A stretch of DNA of 18,770 bases from positions 1 to 18,770 of the forward strand of contig CAYHKQ010000053.1 in assembly GCA_964357255.1 (NCBI GenBank), given 5' to 3'. Below are positions 1 through 7,567 of the stretch, in pieces. The stretch is from JBBTIS01 sp038059855 (GTDB taxonomy: Bacteria; Elusimicrobiota; Elusimicrobia; JACQPE01). Numbering within the stretch: position 1 is the stretch's first letter; each line of letters begins with the position of its first letter. The translations under genes and the position numbers were made by a program. The notes beneath the pieces are model-generated. The model did no database searches and was not told where the DNA came from. It saw nothing but the letters and a program-made list of their open reading frames with translations.

Positions 1-32
1 TTTTCAAATTCAGAGGGCAAATTTTATTCAAC

Positions 33-49
33 TGAACTTTTCGAGTTCA
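33..49 (-). terminator. weak hairpin downstream of the YdcZ-like gene
   Basis: A short dyad, TGAACT-N5-AGTTCA, lies about 40 bases after the stop of the last gene of the left operon. On the minus strand it is followed by an A/T-rich stretch but by no real run of T. It could be the operon's transcription end or be chance. The 88 bases left of the first gene hold nothing else that I recognise. Confidence 0.2.
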
Positions 50-88
50 TGATTGTTAAAAACAGAAATCCTTATGTTGGACAGGCTC

Positions 89-523
89 CTAGAAACGCAG
101 AAGAAAAACCCCGGCCGCAAGAAAGGCGGCGCCCAGCGCCTTGAGCCAGGTTATGGGTTGCGGCGAAAGTCCCATAAGTCCCAAATAATCAAACGCGGCC
201 GCGCTCGCGGATTGAGCCAACACAAAAAGCGCCACGGTCATGGCCGCGCCCAGGCGGGGCATGGCGTAAGCGGCGGCGGCTACCACCGAGGCTCCGAGAA
301 ATCCTCCTATATAGTAATGCCATGGAAAAGAAAATGCCTGGTTCCATCCTGTTTCACCGCGGCGCGCGCTCAGGCAGGCGTAAAAAATAAAAGAGCCCGC
401 AAAACCCAGGATGCTGTTGATAAGAACTGTTTTGCCCAGGCCGACACGCGAGGCCAAACCCCCGTTGGTTAAAAATTGAGCCGCGGAAAAAATGCCGCCG
501 GCGAGCGCGATTAGAATTGCCAT
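89..523 (-). CDS. YdcZ/DUF606-type small multidrug/metabolite-transporter-like membrane protein
   Basis: A 144-residue, very hydrophobic protein with about five membrane segments, alternating with short loops such as LSARRGETGWNQ and LGLMGLSPQPITW. The pattern matches the DMT-superfamily YdcZ (DUF606) family: an N-terminal segment with a QFLTNGGLASRVG loop, a central YYIGGFLGASVVAAAAYAMP segment, LGAAMTVALFVLAQ, then a closing LKALGAAFLAAGVFLL helix. Length fits the family (about 140-150). Family members are integral inner-membrane proteins of mostly unknown substrate. The ATG follows AAAGGAG with an 8-base spacer. Start and ribosome site lie within the last 13 bases of the FAD-subunit gene, so the gene is translationally coupled to the hydroxylase operon. 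Transport of the hydroxylase's substrate or product is an inference from position only. Confidence 0.8.
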   Translation of the reverse strand: MAILIALAGGIFSAAQFLTNGGLASRVGLGKTVLINSILGFAGSFIFYACLSARRGETGWNQAFSFPWHYYIGGFLGASVVAAAAYAMPRLGAAMTVALFVLAQSASAAAFDYLGLMGLSPQPITWLKALGAAFLAAGVFLLRF

Positions 524-1386
524 GAGTTTTTCTCCTTTAAAAATTTCATCAATATATTCTTGGATATTTTCAACCGGTAATGTGCGCTCGAGCGCAGATC
601 ATCAATGGGAGATACGTCCGTTCCGATAAGCTCTGCGGCGCGGGCCATGATTGAGGCGTTCAATTTTTTGCCTCGGCAGAAAGCCTCCAAGGCATTTAAG
701 CGCCGCGCGGTAGGCGCCATGCTGCCGAGGGAAAATCTCAGCTCTTTGATTTCCCCGTGGGGGCCCAGCCATAGCAGGCCGGCCGCAACCACTTTGGAAA
801 TAGCTTGCGCCGCGCGGGTTCCCACCTTGCGAAAAATTTGTCTTGCCGGCGGGTATTTCAAAAAGAGAATTTCCACGCACTCGATTAGCTCGGAGGGCCG
901 AAGAACCGTCGTTTTAGCTCCGGTGAAAAATTGGTTAATGGGAATCCGGCGTTTGCCGGTTTCGCAGACAAGATGAATAACGGCCTCGTAAACCAAAAGC
1001 GGAGGGAATGTGTCCCCCGCGGCAGAGGCATGGGCAAGGTTTCCTCCCAAAGTGCCGCGATTTTGAATTTGCGTCGCTCCCACGACCGAACAGGCCCGAG
1101 CCAAGAGTGGAAATTTTTTTGCGATTACAGGATGCCTTTGGATTTGGGCATGGGTCGTCAAGGAGCCGATTTTTAAGCCGTTCTTCAAAACTTTAATTTT
1201 CCGCCAGCCGTCCAGGAGAGATAGATCTAAAACTATTTTATTCCGGACTAGGCCGGCATTCCAGGCCACCATAAAGTCTGTTCCGCCGGCCAAGGGAATC
1301 GCTTGGGGATTTTTTTGCAATGCCGAGAGCGCCTCCGGGGCTGTCGTGGGTCGCAATAGGGTGATAGCGCGCGGATCCCCTCTCAT
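511..1386 (-). CDS. molybdenum hydroxylase FAD-binding subunit (XdhB/CoxM-like)
   Basis: This 291-residue protein is the flavin subunit of a three-subunit molybdenum hydroxylase of the xanthine dehydrogenase family. It would pass electrons from the 2Fe-2S subunit through FAD to NAD+ or another acceptor in the cytoplasm. Visible motifs are LAGGTDFMVAWNAG near residue 32 and the longer FAD loop QIQNRGTLGGNLAHASAAGD near 105-125; both are hallmarks of the FAD_binding_5 fold. The C-terminal part, with FSLGSMAPTARR, is the CO dehydrogenase flavoprotein C-terminal domain. Length is normal (280-300). The ATG overlaps the stop of the 2Fe-2S gene as ATGA, which means translational coupling. The family is secure; the substrate is not readable. 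Confidence 0.92.
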   Translation of the reverse strand: MRGDPRAITLLRPTTAPEALSALQKNPQAIPLAGGTDFMVAWNAGLVRNKIVLDLSLLDGWRKIKVLKNGLKIGSLTTHAQIQRHPVIAKKFPLLARACSVVGATQIQNRGTLGGNLAHASAAGDTFPPLLVYEAVIHLVCETGKRRIPINQFFTGAKTTVLRPSELIECVEILFLKYPPARQIFRKVGTRAAQAISKVVAAGLLWLGPHGEIKELRFSLGSMAPTARRLNALEAFCRGKKLNASIMARAAELIGTDVSPIDDLRSSAHYRLKISKNILMKFLKEKNSWQF

Positions 1387-1865
1387 AAGCGGGCCGCTTT
1401 TGTTGTTTTCATTTTGAGCGCCTTAATGACGGAATTCACGATATGTTGATAGCCCGTACAGCGGCAGAGATTCCCTCCTAAGTAGCGACGAATCGCGTCG
1501 GGGTCGCCGGAACCCCCGCGGCGCACCCAGGCCAGGGCCGTCATGAGCATTCCGGGCGTGCAGATGCCGCATTGCGCGCCGCCCTCTTTCCAAAATGACT
1601 TTTGAAGCGGACTTAACGCGCCGGGCGAACCCAAGGACTCCACAGTTTCCACCCGTCGGCCATCGGCATGACAGATGGGAATGAGACAGCTGTTGACCGG
1701 CTCGCCGTCAAGCAGGACTGTGCAGGCCCCGCATTCCCCCTCGCCGCAACCTTCCTTGGTTCCGGTAAGTTCAAAATTTTCGCGCAAAACGTCAATCAAG
1801 CGCTTGAAAGGGTTTCCCCTATAAATTTGTTTTTTACGATTAAGCGTCAAACGAATGGCGAGCAT
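1383..1865 (-). CDS. molybdenum hydroxylase 2Fe-2S subunit (XdhC/CoxS-like small subunit)
   Basis: A 160-residue iron-sulfur subunit with two [2Fe-2S] clusters that carry electrons from the molybdenum centre to FAD. The N-terminal plant-ferredoxin-type cluster site is seen as GCGEGECGAC with a fourth cysteine about 12 residues on (VNSC). The C-terminal helical cluster domain shows QCGICTPGM and LGGNLCRCTGYQ. All eight ligand cysteines are present and the length is standard for the family (about 155-165). The ATG lies one base after the TGA of the large-subunit gene, and its own TGA overlaps the start of the FAD gene. The small-subunit gene is called XdhC in one naming scheme; it is different from the XdhC accessory protein encoded at 16448. 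Confidence 0.94.
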   Translation of the reverse strand: MLAIRLTLNRKKQIYRGNPFKRLIDVLRENFELTGTKEGCGEGECGACTVLLDGEPVNSCLIPICHADGRRVETVESLGSPGALSPLQKSFWKEGGAQCGICTPGMLMTALAWVRRGGSGDPDAIRRYLGGNLCRCTGYQHIVNSVIKALKMKTTKAARL

Positions 1866-1866
1866 A

Positions 1867-4152
1867 TCATTTCTGTGTAAATTCTAAGGATTTTGCGATT
1901 TTTTCAGGCAAAATCGGAAGCTCCGTAATCATCCGGCCGGTGGCGCAGTAAATGGCCGCGGCAATCGCCGGGGCCGGAGCGTTCATGGGCAGTTCTCCCA
2001 GGCCCTTGGCCCCGAAGGGTCCGCGCGAATATGGATTTTCTACGATCGTCACGTCCGTGGGCGCTACGTCCACGCTGGTAGGAATCATGTAATTGGTTAA
2101 TTGCGAGTTTTGCATGACGCCGTTTTTGAACACGGAATTTTCCAAGAGCGCGTAACCGATCCCCTGGGCGATGCCTCCGATAATTTGCCCTTCGGCTAAA
2201 AGCGGATGAATCGCTTTGCCGATGTCCTGCGCTGTGGTAATTTTACGAATCCGAACCGCATAAGTGGTTTTGTCCACTTCCAAATCCGCGGCCAATGCCG
2301 CGTAACTGTAAACGCCGTAAGCGTCGCCTCTGTAGGCAGGGTCATCCCAAAGGAGTTCTTTGGGTTTTTTATATCCGGCCTCAAAGCGGCGCTCCGGTTT
2401 CTTGCCGCACAATAAGACGGCGGCCGTTTTCCAATCCTTCGCGTTTTTTGGAAATCGCCCAAGACGTTTGGCCGCATGAGATTTTAACGCCCCAGCCGCG
2501 CACTGAAGAAGCCCTCCCACGACCATGCAGGTGCGCGAGGCCACCGTGGGGCCGCTGTCAGGAACCTTGTGGGTGTCGGGCGTTTTAACGCTCACCGCGT
2601 CAAAGGGAATGCCAAGGGTTTCGGAAACGATTTGCGCCAATACAGTGTTGGCGCCTTGGCCAATTTCCGTGGAAGAGGCCAGAATTTGAATTTTGCCGTC
2701 GCGGGTCAAGGAAATAGCCGCGCGGCTGGCCAAGGAAATTTCGCCGCTTCCGGTAAACCCTGCGCCATGATGAACGACGGCTAATCCAATGCCGTGCCAT
2801 TTGTCCCGGCTATTGTCGCGGTTCCAGCGCGCGTAGCGTTTTTTTTTGCGCAGATAATCGCTTTTTTTCGCCGTAATTTGAAGCGCCTCTTCGGCCCCGA
2901 CGCTTTCTGAAAGCGTTTGGCCCGTGGCCGTGATCGAACCTGTTTTTAAAAGATTTAATTGACGAAGTTCAAGGGAGTCCTTCCTTAAAACCCGCGCGAT
3001 TTTTTCCCAGTGAAGCTCCACGGCAAAAAGAGTTTGCGGCGCGCCAAAGCCACGGAACGCTCCGTTGGGCGGGGTGTTGGTGGCGACGGCCTTTGAGCGC
3101 ACGCGCACATTCGGGCATTCATAGGGGCCTGTGGCATGGATCGTCCCCCTGGATAACACCACGGATGAAAGCGTGGCATAAGCGCCGCCATCCATGACAA
3201 TATCGATCTCCTGCGCGACAAGACGGCCGGCGCGCGTCAGGCCGGTCTTATGCTTGATCCAGGCGGGATGCCTCTTGGTGGTGGCGGCCATATCTTCTCG
3301 ACGGTCATAAATCATTTTGACCGGGCGCTTCGCTTTCCACGCGAGAAGCGCGGCGTGGCCGGCTAGAATGGACGGGTACTCCTCCTTGCCGCCAAATCCG
3401 CCGCCGGTCACGGCCTGTGCCACGCGCACCCTGTTGTCCGGCAAGTTAAAAATTTGTTTCAAAGTTTTTTGAACATAATAAGGGCATTGCATGGAACCCA
3501 CGACCGTTAAGACGCCTTTCTTGTCCACATAAGCCGCCATGCCGTTGTTTTCGATGTAAGCCTGCTCTTGATGAGGAACGCGATATTCTCCCTCGACAAT
3601 AACATCCGCCTGGGCAAACCCGGATTTCACGCTCCCTTTTTTAATTAAAAATTTTTTAAACACATTGTCCCGGCCGTAAATCACCCGTTTTTTCGCCAAG
3701 GATTCCTCCAGGCTCAGCACGGGTTCTTTGCATTCATATTCGGCCCGGATATAATTCAAAGCCTCGTAGGCCCGATGACGGCTTGTGTGCGCCACCAGCA
3801 AAATCGGTTCCATCGGGTGCATTGTTTTTTTGTCCGCCAACAGAGGCTGATCGTTTTCGATGAGCGAGACGAAATTATTTCCGGGAATATCTTTTGCGCA
3901 GGCCACAACGCAGTCTTCCCAGGGGAAGGCGGGGTCTAGTGTAATTTTTTTTATTAAACCGTAGGCGATGGAGGAACGAAAGGTGACCCCCCAAAGGCAA
4001 CCAGGAAAAACAAAATCATCGATGTATTTGGCTACGCCACAGAGTTTTTGCGGACCCTCTTTTCGCCCCGGGCTGGTTCCAACGACGCCCACGGCGTTTA
4101 TTGTAGAAAAATGGGCCGCGGTCCCTAAAAAATTATGGCCTGCGGCCGGCAT
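1867..4152 (-). CDS. molybdenum hydroxylase large subunit, xanthine-dehydrogenase-like
   Basis: The 761-residue catalytic subunit binds molybdopterin cytosine dinucleotide and hydroxylates a substrate, probably an N-heterocycle or aldehyde, with water. The N-terminal a/b hammerhead (KLCGVAKYIDDF, residues 37-47) is followed by the Moco domain. Seen there are TGGGFGGKEE (249-258) and PNGAFRGFGAPQ (362-373), whose Arg367 aligns with the substrate-positioning arginine of xanthine dehydrogenase. Also seen are the STEIGQG pterin loop and GAKGLGELPMNAPAPA near the C-terminus, whose Glu is the expected catalytic base. The CO dehydrogenase AYRCSFR loop is absent, which argues against a CO-oxidising enzyme. 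The gene starts 19 bases after the transketolase stop, with no clear ribosome site, so coupling is likely. Purines, nicotinate-like heterocycles and aldehydes remain possible substrates. Confidence 0.92.
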   Translation of the reverse strand: MPAAGHNFLGTAAHFSTINAVGVVGTSPGRKEGPQKLCGVAKYIDDFVFPGCLWGVTFRSSIAYGLIKKITLDPAFPWEDCVVACAKDIPGNNFVSLIENDQPLLADKKTMHPMEPILLVAHTSRHRAYEALNYIRAEYECKEPVLSLEESLAKKRVIYGRDNVFKKFLIKKGSVKSGFAQADVIVEGEYRVPHQEQAYIENNGMAAYVDKKGVLTVVGSMQCPYYVQKTLKQIFNLPDNRVRVAQAVTGGGFGGKEEYPSILAGHAALLAWKAKRPVKMIYDRREDMAATTKRHPAWIKHKTGLTRAGRLVAQEIDIVMDGGAYATLSSVVLSRGTIHATGPYECPNVRVRSKAVATNTPPNGAFRGFGAPQTLFAVELHWEKIARVLRKDSLELRQLNLLKTGSITATGQTLSESVGAEEALQITAKKSDYLRKKKRYARWNRDNSRDKWHGIGLAVVHHGAGFTGSGEISLASRAAISLTRDGKIQILASSTEIGQGANTVLAQIVSETLGIPFDAVSVKTPDTHKVPDSGPTVASRTCMVVGGLLQCAAGALKSHAAKRLGRFPKNAKDWKTAAVLLCGKKPERRFEAGYKKPKELLWDDPAYRGDAYGVYSYAALAADLEVDKTTYAVRIRKITTAQDIGKAIHPLLAEGQIIGGIAQGIGYALLENSVFKNGVMQNSQLTNYMIPTSVDVAPTDVTIVENPYSRGPFGAKGLGELPMNAPAPAIAAAIYCATGRMITELPILPEKIAKSLEFTQK

Positions 4153-4171
4153 TTTACCGTCGTATCTTGCT

Positions 4172-6538
4172 CTAAATTTTTATGCCATTTTGAACGCGCT
4201 TGGGCTTGGCGTATTTTTTGCCGATCAATCGGCCCCAGCGTTCAATGGCCTCGTACTGTGAGGCCCCGTCAAGACCGGCCTCTTTTAAGACCATCTGATA
4301 TTGCCCACTGCCCAGATACCGGCCTGCGCGGAAAGGGTGCAAGCAATGGCGCAATCCCTCCTCGCTACGGACCCATCGCCACATGGTCGGCAAGGTAAAA
4401 TCCGTAATGCCCATGGTGCGATAGGCCAGTTCCGAGGGAAAAATCAACTCGCGCTTGTCCTGCGGCAACATATCAAATAGCTCGGCGCTGGCTACATAAA
4501 ATACGCTCACGTCCGGGCCTTCGCGGTTAAGTCTGGGTAGAACCTCTTCAATGAAAGCATAGGCCGAGGCGCTTCCCTGGAGGATAACGATCGCGCGTTC
4601 CCGGCCGCGGCGCAGGCAATAAACGCCTTGTTTCGCGGCGCAGGCAGGCGGGAGTCTTAAAGCGGCGCGATCAGGCACGGTTTCCGTTGGACGCGTGAGA
4701 AAAGGGGCAAGAACAGCCGGACGGCGCGCTAAGCCCGCGGCCAACAACGGCCAGACTTCTTGGGGATCCCATGGCGTCAAAGTAATCAGGGTTCCATGTG
4801 GAAAATTATTCTGGAGAAGTTGCAAAGCTTGAGGGTCGGCATGCGTAGAGCCATCTTCGCCGGTTTTTGGTCCGGCATGGGCATTAACCATAATCCATGT
4901 GCGATAAGGTTCGCCTAGGACATGTTCTCGGGCTTGCTGTGCGATCGCATGCAGACGCGCGGCCACGTGCTCCAAGGGAGCGATGAAAGAGGAGTAGGAG
5001 CTTGTCACTCCGATATGGCGACCATAGGTGGAAACGCCCGCCATCAGCGCGCCCATCGCGTCCTCGCAGATGCCGCCCACGGCCACCAAGCGGCTTTTTG
5101 GGTTATGGCGGGCGTGATAAAAGCCCGGCGCAAAGCCTTTATTTAAGGGTGAAAGGCTGGTTGAATCCAACAAATCCGCGGCGCATCCTAAGAGGGCCCC
5201 GCCCGTAAGCTCATTGATATGCCCTAGGGCCTGGCCAAGCGCCCCGCGCAACGTTGTTTTTTGTCCCGGCTTAAGAACAAGCATTGGCGGCGTGGTATCA
5301 GGGCGCAAATTTGACTTATGAAGCAGATCAAGGCGCGGCGAACCCCCTCGCGGCTTGAGATCGCGGGACCTGCATTTCGCGCTTGCGGCGCGAACCCTTC
5401 CGGCAAAGTAGCCGGTTAATCGCCTGCGGCTTTCTAAAACTTTGCGTACGGTTTGCAGGGTTTCCCAATGAGCGCCCTCGATTTGTTCCTGTCCCGAAAG
5501 TCCGGAGGATCGCGCGAAGCGGACGCGAAAGCGCTCCTCGAAAGAAGCCAGGGCTTTATAAAATTCATCGCCGCAGAAAGAGTGCCCGGCGCCGTGCGTT
5601 TTGCGGCCCTCTATGCCGTAGCGCCAGCCTTTTGTCGTGCGATAAACGACCGCCGTGGGCTGGCCGCCGCGAAGTTCCCCCGCTAGTTTTTGGGCTGATA
5701 AAACCGAGGGCCAGTCGTGGCCGTTGCCGGCGTCAATGACATTCCAATCGTGAAAATAAAAAAGCTCCAAAGGATTCCACTGAACATAATCTCCGGGGCG
5801 TCCGTCCTTGGCGCAAACCGCGTCGGAGTCAATGGAGGACTGATTCCAGTCCACATGAACAATAAGATTGTCGAGCCCCATGGTTGCCGCGGCGGCCAGC
5901 GTTTCTTGGACGCGTCCGGGTGTAAGCCCGCCTTCTCCTTCGATGACATGAACGCGGGGGGAGCGCGGCCCGTAGGCATCCCGAGCGCCAAGGGCCAATC
6001 CCGCGGCCAACCCTAATCCTACCCCGCTGGCTCCGGTGGCGGCCGGCACAAAGGGCGTGGCCGGGGTGGGGTGTCCGTCAAGCCGCTTGGAAGAAAATTT
6101 GCGCAACAATGGAGTATCCTGGACTGGATTTTTTCTAAATCCCAGCAGGTCTTCCAGGCGCAATTGCCGGTTTTTTGCCGCCAGCAGTTTGGGGGCGGCT
6201 ATTCGGACAATTTCGTTGCGTAGCGCCCAAAGCGCGTACAGGCCCAGCGCCTTATGGCCCGCGGCGTAGCAGACAATGTCCGCGTCCCGGCGCTCGGGAT
6301 CGGAAAAATCATAGATCAGGGCGTCAAAAACAAGGCCGGCCGCAATTCGCCCAGAAGAGATGCTACCGCCCGGGTGTCCGGAACTGGGAACAAAATTAAA
6401 AAGGATCGCGCAAAGGGTTCGATAGATGAGATCGAAATCCTCCCTGACTTCGAGATTGGGCGCTACGACAAGAGGCGCGACTTTAAAGAATTGTCCGCGG
6501 CGCTCGGAGAGCTTAAGGCTTCGACCAATGCGGGCTAT
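4172..6538 (-). CDS. transketolase-family enzyme, apparent ATA start
   Basis: A thiamine-diphosphate enzyme that would transfer two-carbon ketol units between sugar phosphates. Read from the ATA at 6538 it has 788 codons, against about 660 in common transketolases. Visible landmarks are SGHPGGS (53-59) and YAAGHKALGLYA (91-102) for the cofactor-site histidines, GHPTPATPF and TGASGVGLGLAAG, and EGEGGLTPGR with WNQSSID as the ThDP/Mg motif. The pyrimidine domain shows ICEDAMGALMAG with the catalytic Glu, and GEDGSTHADP. The first ATG/GTG/TTG in frame is TTG at 6163, which would cut off 125 residues including the first two motifs, so that start is improbable. ATA at 6536-6538 sits 8 bases after GGGAGG. 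The frame is open back to the TAG of the FNR gene. Substrate specificity is inferred from family only; no 1-deoxyxylulose synthase features were noted. Confidence 0.82.
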   Translation of the reverse strand: MARIGRSLKLSERRGQFFKVAPLVVAPNLEVREDFDLIYRTLCAILFNFVPSSGHPGGSISSGRIAAGLVFDALIYDFSDPERRDADIVCYAAGHKALGLYALWALRNEIVRIAAPKLLAAKNRQLRLEDLLGFRKNPVQDTPLLRKFSSKRLDGHPTPATPFVPAATGASGVGLGLAAGLALGARDAYGPRSPRVHVIEGEGGLTPGRVQETLAAAATMGLDNLIVHVDWNQSSIDSDAVCAKDGRPGDYVQWNPLELFYFHDWNVIDAGNGHDWPSVLSAQKLAGELRGGQPTAVVYRTTKGWRYGIEGRKTHGAGHSFCGDEFYKALASFEERFRVRFARSSGLSGQEQIEGAHWETLQTVRKVLESRRRLTGYFAGRVRAASAKCRSRDLKPRGGSPRLDLLHKSNLRPDTTPPMLVLKPGQKTTLRGALGQALGHINELTGGALLGCAADLLDSTSLSPLNKGFAPGFYHARHNPKSRLVAVGGICEDAMGALMAGVSTYGRHIGVTSSYSSFIAPLEHVAARLHAIAQQAREHVLGEPYRTWIMVNAHAGPKTGEDGSTHADPQALQLLQNNFPHGTLITLTPWDPQEVWPLLAAGLARRPAVLAPFLTRPTETVPDRAALRLPPACAAKQGVYCLRRGRERAIVILQGSASAYAFIEEVLPRLNREGPDVSVFYVASAELFDMLPQDKRELIFPSELAYRTMGITDFTLPTMWRWVRSEEGLRHCLHPFRAGRYLGSGQYQMVLKEAGLDGASQYEAIERWGRLIGKKYAKPKRVQNGIKI

Positions 6539-6546
6539 TATGAAAA

Positions 6547-6552
6547 CCTCCC
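6547..6552 (-). promoter_or_regulatory. Shine-Dalgarno that marks the non-canonical transketolase start
   Basis: GGGAGG read on the minus strand, followed by TTTTC and then two ATA codons. The second ATA is at the ideal 8-base spacing and the first at 5. No ATG, GTG or TTG lies in any sensible position behind it in the transketolase frame. This is the strongest ribosome site between the two genes and decides where translation must begin, whether the start is truly ATA or a changed or misread ATG. Confidence 0.6.
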
Positions 6553-6571
6553 GTGAATATGGGCCGCGCGA

Positions 6572-7279
6572 CTACTGGCTCGTGTTTAAGGCGCCGCCGG
6601 CGATTTTTTCAAGAAGCCGTGGATTTACAATGTCGATGGCGCGGCGATCGCGGCGGCGGACAATTCCCTCGTTTTCAAATCGCCGGATTAGCCGCACGCA
6701 GGTTTCCGTCACGACGCCTGCGACCTGGGCAATTTCCTTTCGCGGCGTGACGACCACCCACTGATCTCCCGATTTTTTACCGAAACTCATCAACGCTTGG
6801 GCCATGCGCGCCTTGGCCGTGGAAAAGGCGATTTCCCTGGCCTTGTCTTCCCCCTCGCGCATCCCCTGGGCGAATTGGTTCAGAATCAACTTGGCCGCGG
6901 CCCAGTGCCGTTGAAGAAATTTCATGAAATTTTTCTCATCAATTTTGGAAATGACCGCGTCCGTGAACGCCTCGGCTGACGCGGAATATGGTTCATGGGC
7001 GAATAATGAACGGTGCCCGAAGACGCTTCCGGCCGGAAGAATCTTGGTGGTCAGACTTTTGCCCATCCTGGTGGACTTATAAATTTTAACCTTGCCTTCA
7101 CAAGCCACGTAAACGTTCGTAGCCGCGTCTCCCTCCAAAAATATCGCCGCTCCCTTGGGATAAATCCGCGCCCGGCGCAGGGCGATCCATTCTTTTTTGG
7201 AAGACTCATCAAGAGAAGAAAAAAGACAGGCGCTTCGATAGGGGCAAATTCTGCAATTTGGCGGCGCTGTCTGGTGCAT
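6572..7279 (-). CDS. FNR/CRP-family regulator with N-terminal iron-sulfur-type cysteines
   Basis: A 235-residue transcription factor. Residues about 25-130 form a cyclic-nucleotide-binding-type beta barrel (FLEGDAATNVYVACEGKVKIY, then GSVFGHRSLF). A long dimer helix follows, then a Crp-type winged helix-turn-helix with RKEIAQVAGVVTETCVRLIRRF, close to the family recognition pattern. The N-terminus has Cys9-x2-Cys12-x5-Cys18, the same spacing as the [4Fe-4S] ligands of FNR (Cys20, 23, 29). Cys60 in the barrel could be the fourth ligand, although FNR uses a later position. An oxygen- or NO-sensing role is therefore plausible but inferred. The gene heads the transketolase/hydroxylase operon. The ATG at 7277-7279 lacks a strong Shine-Dalgarno, and its upstream sequence is mostly the palindromic element. 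Confidence 0.88.
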   Translation of the reverse strand: MHQTAPPNCRICPYRSACLFSSLDESSKKEWIALRRARIYPKGAAIFLEGDAATNVYVACEGKVKIYKSTRMGKSLTTKILPAGSVFGHRSLFAHEPYSASAEAFTDAVISKIDEKNFMKFLQRHWAAAKLILNQFAQGMREGEDKAREIAFSTAKARMAQALMSFGKKSGDQWVVVTPRKEIAQVAGVVTETCVRLIRRFENEGIVRRRDRRAIDIVNPRLLEKIAGGALNTSQ

Positions 7280-7309
7280 TGCAGTATTTTACTTAAAGGA
7301 AGGCGCTAA

Positions 7310-7487
7310 GGACCCGTCCACAAATAACCTATACATCTTGCATCCCATCTTTTGGTCATCTTTGAACGCGCCTCAATCGAAAAAGCCTCAAAATAGCCCT
7401 GCTATTCCTCGGCTTTGTCTCAATCGTTGCGTCCAAATCTGACCAAAATCCGGGCGCAATCTGTATAGGTTATTTGTGGACGGGTCC
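7310..7487. mobile_element. 178-bp MITE-like palindromic element with long terminal inverted repeats
   Basis: The two ends match perfectly as inverted repeats over 26 bases, beginning GGACCCGTCCACAAATAACC (7310-7335 and 7462-7487). Both sides carry TAA (7307-7309 and 7488-7490), as expected of a 3-base target duplication. The symmetry continues inward: TTTTGGTCA near 7350 mirrors TGACCAAAA at 7440-7448, and AAAGCC...ATAGC mirrors GCTATT...GGCTTT around a centre near 7399. The whole unit could fold into one long hairpin as DNA or RNA. There is no coding capacity, so any transposition would need an enzyme in trans. It sits directly upstream of the FNR-like gene and separates it from its original promoter region. 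It could instead be a repeated structural or regulatory element; copy number elsewhere in the genome would tell. Confidence 0.75.
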
Positions 7488-7515
7488 TAAGGGTCCGGCA
7501 GAGACCTTGCTCAGG

Positions 7516-7548
7516 CCCCGCCCGTTGCCTGTTGCGCTACGGGCGGGG
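7516..7548. terminator. GC-rich hairpin after the small-peptide gene
   Basis: A 10-bp perfect stem, CCCCGCCCGT with ACGGGCGGGG, and a 13-base loop. It begins 19 bases past the stop of the minus-strand small-peptide gene, the right place for its terminator. However, the T-rich side (ATTTTGG) is on the plus strand, where there is no upstream gene. The minus-strand exit sequence CCTGAGC is not a T tract. Terminator function is therefore only likely. Confidence 0.45.
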
Positions 7549-7567
7549 ATTTTGGAGTAGACTTGCT

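Noticed and set aside
53..472. 139-codon open frame on the plus strand opposite the YdcZ-like gene
   Set aside because: Highly basic, low-complexity product with no motif; antisense to a recognisable membrane protein.
1867..4152. Carbon monoxide dehydrogenase as the identity of the hydroxylase
   Set aside because: The active-site loop is GAFRGFGAPQ, as in xanthine dehydrogenase, not AYRCSFR.
4172..6163. TTG at 6163 as the transketolase start
   Set aside because: It would remove the SGHPGGS and GHKALG thiamine-site motifs that are clearly encoded upstream in the same frame.
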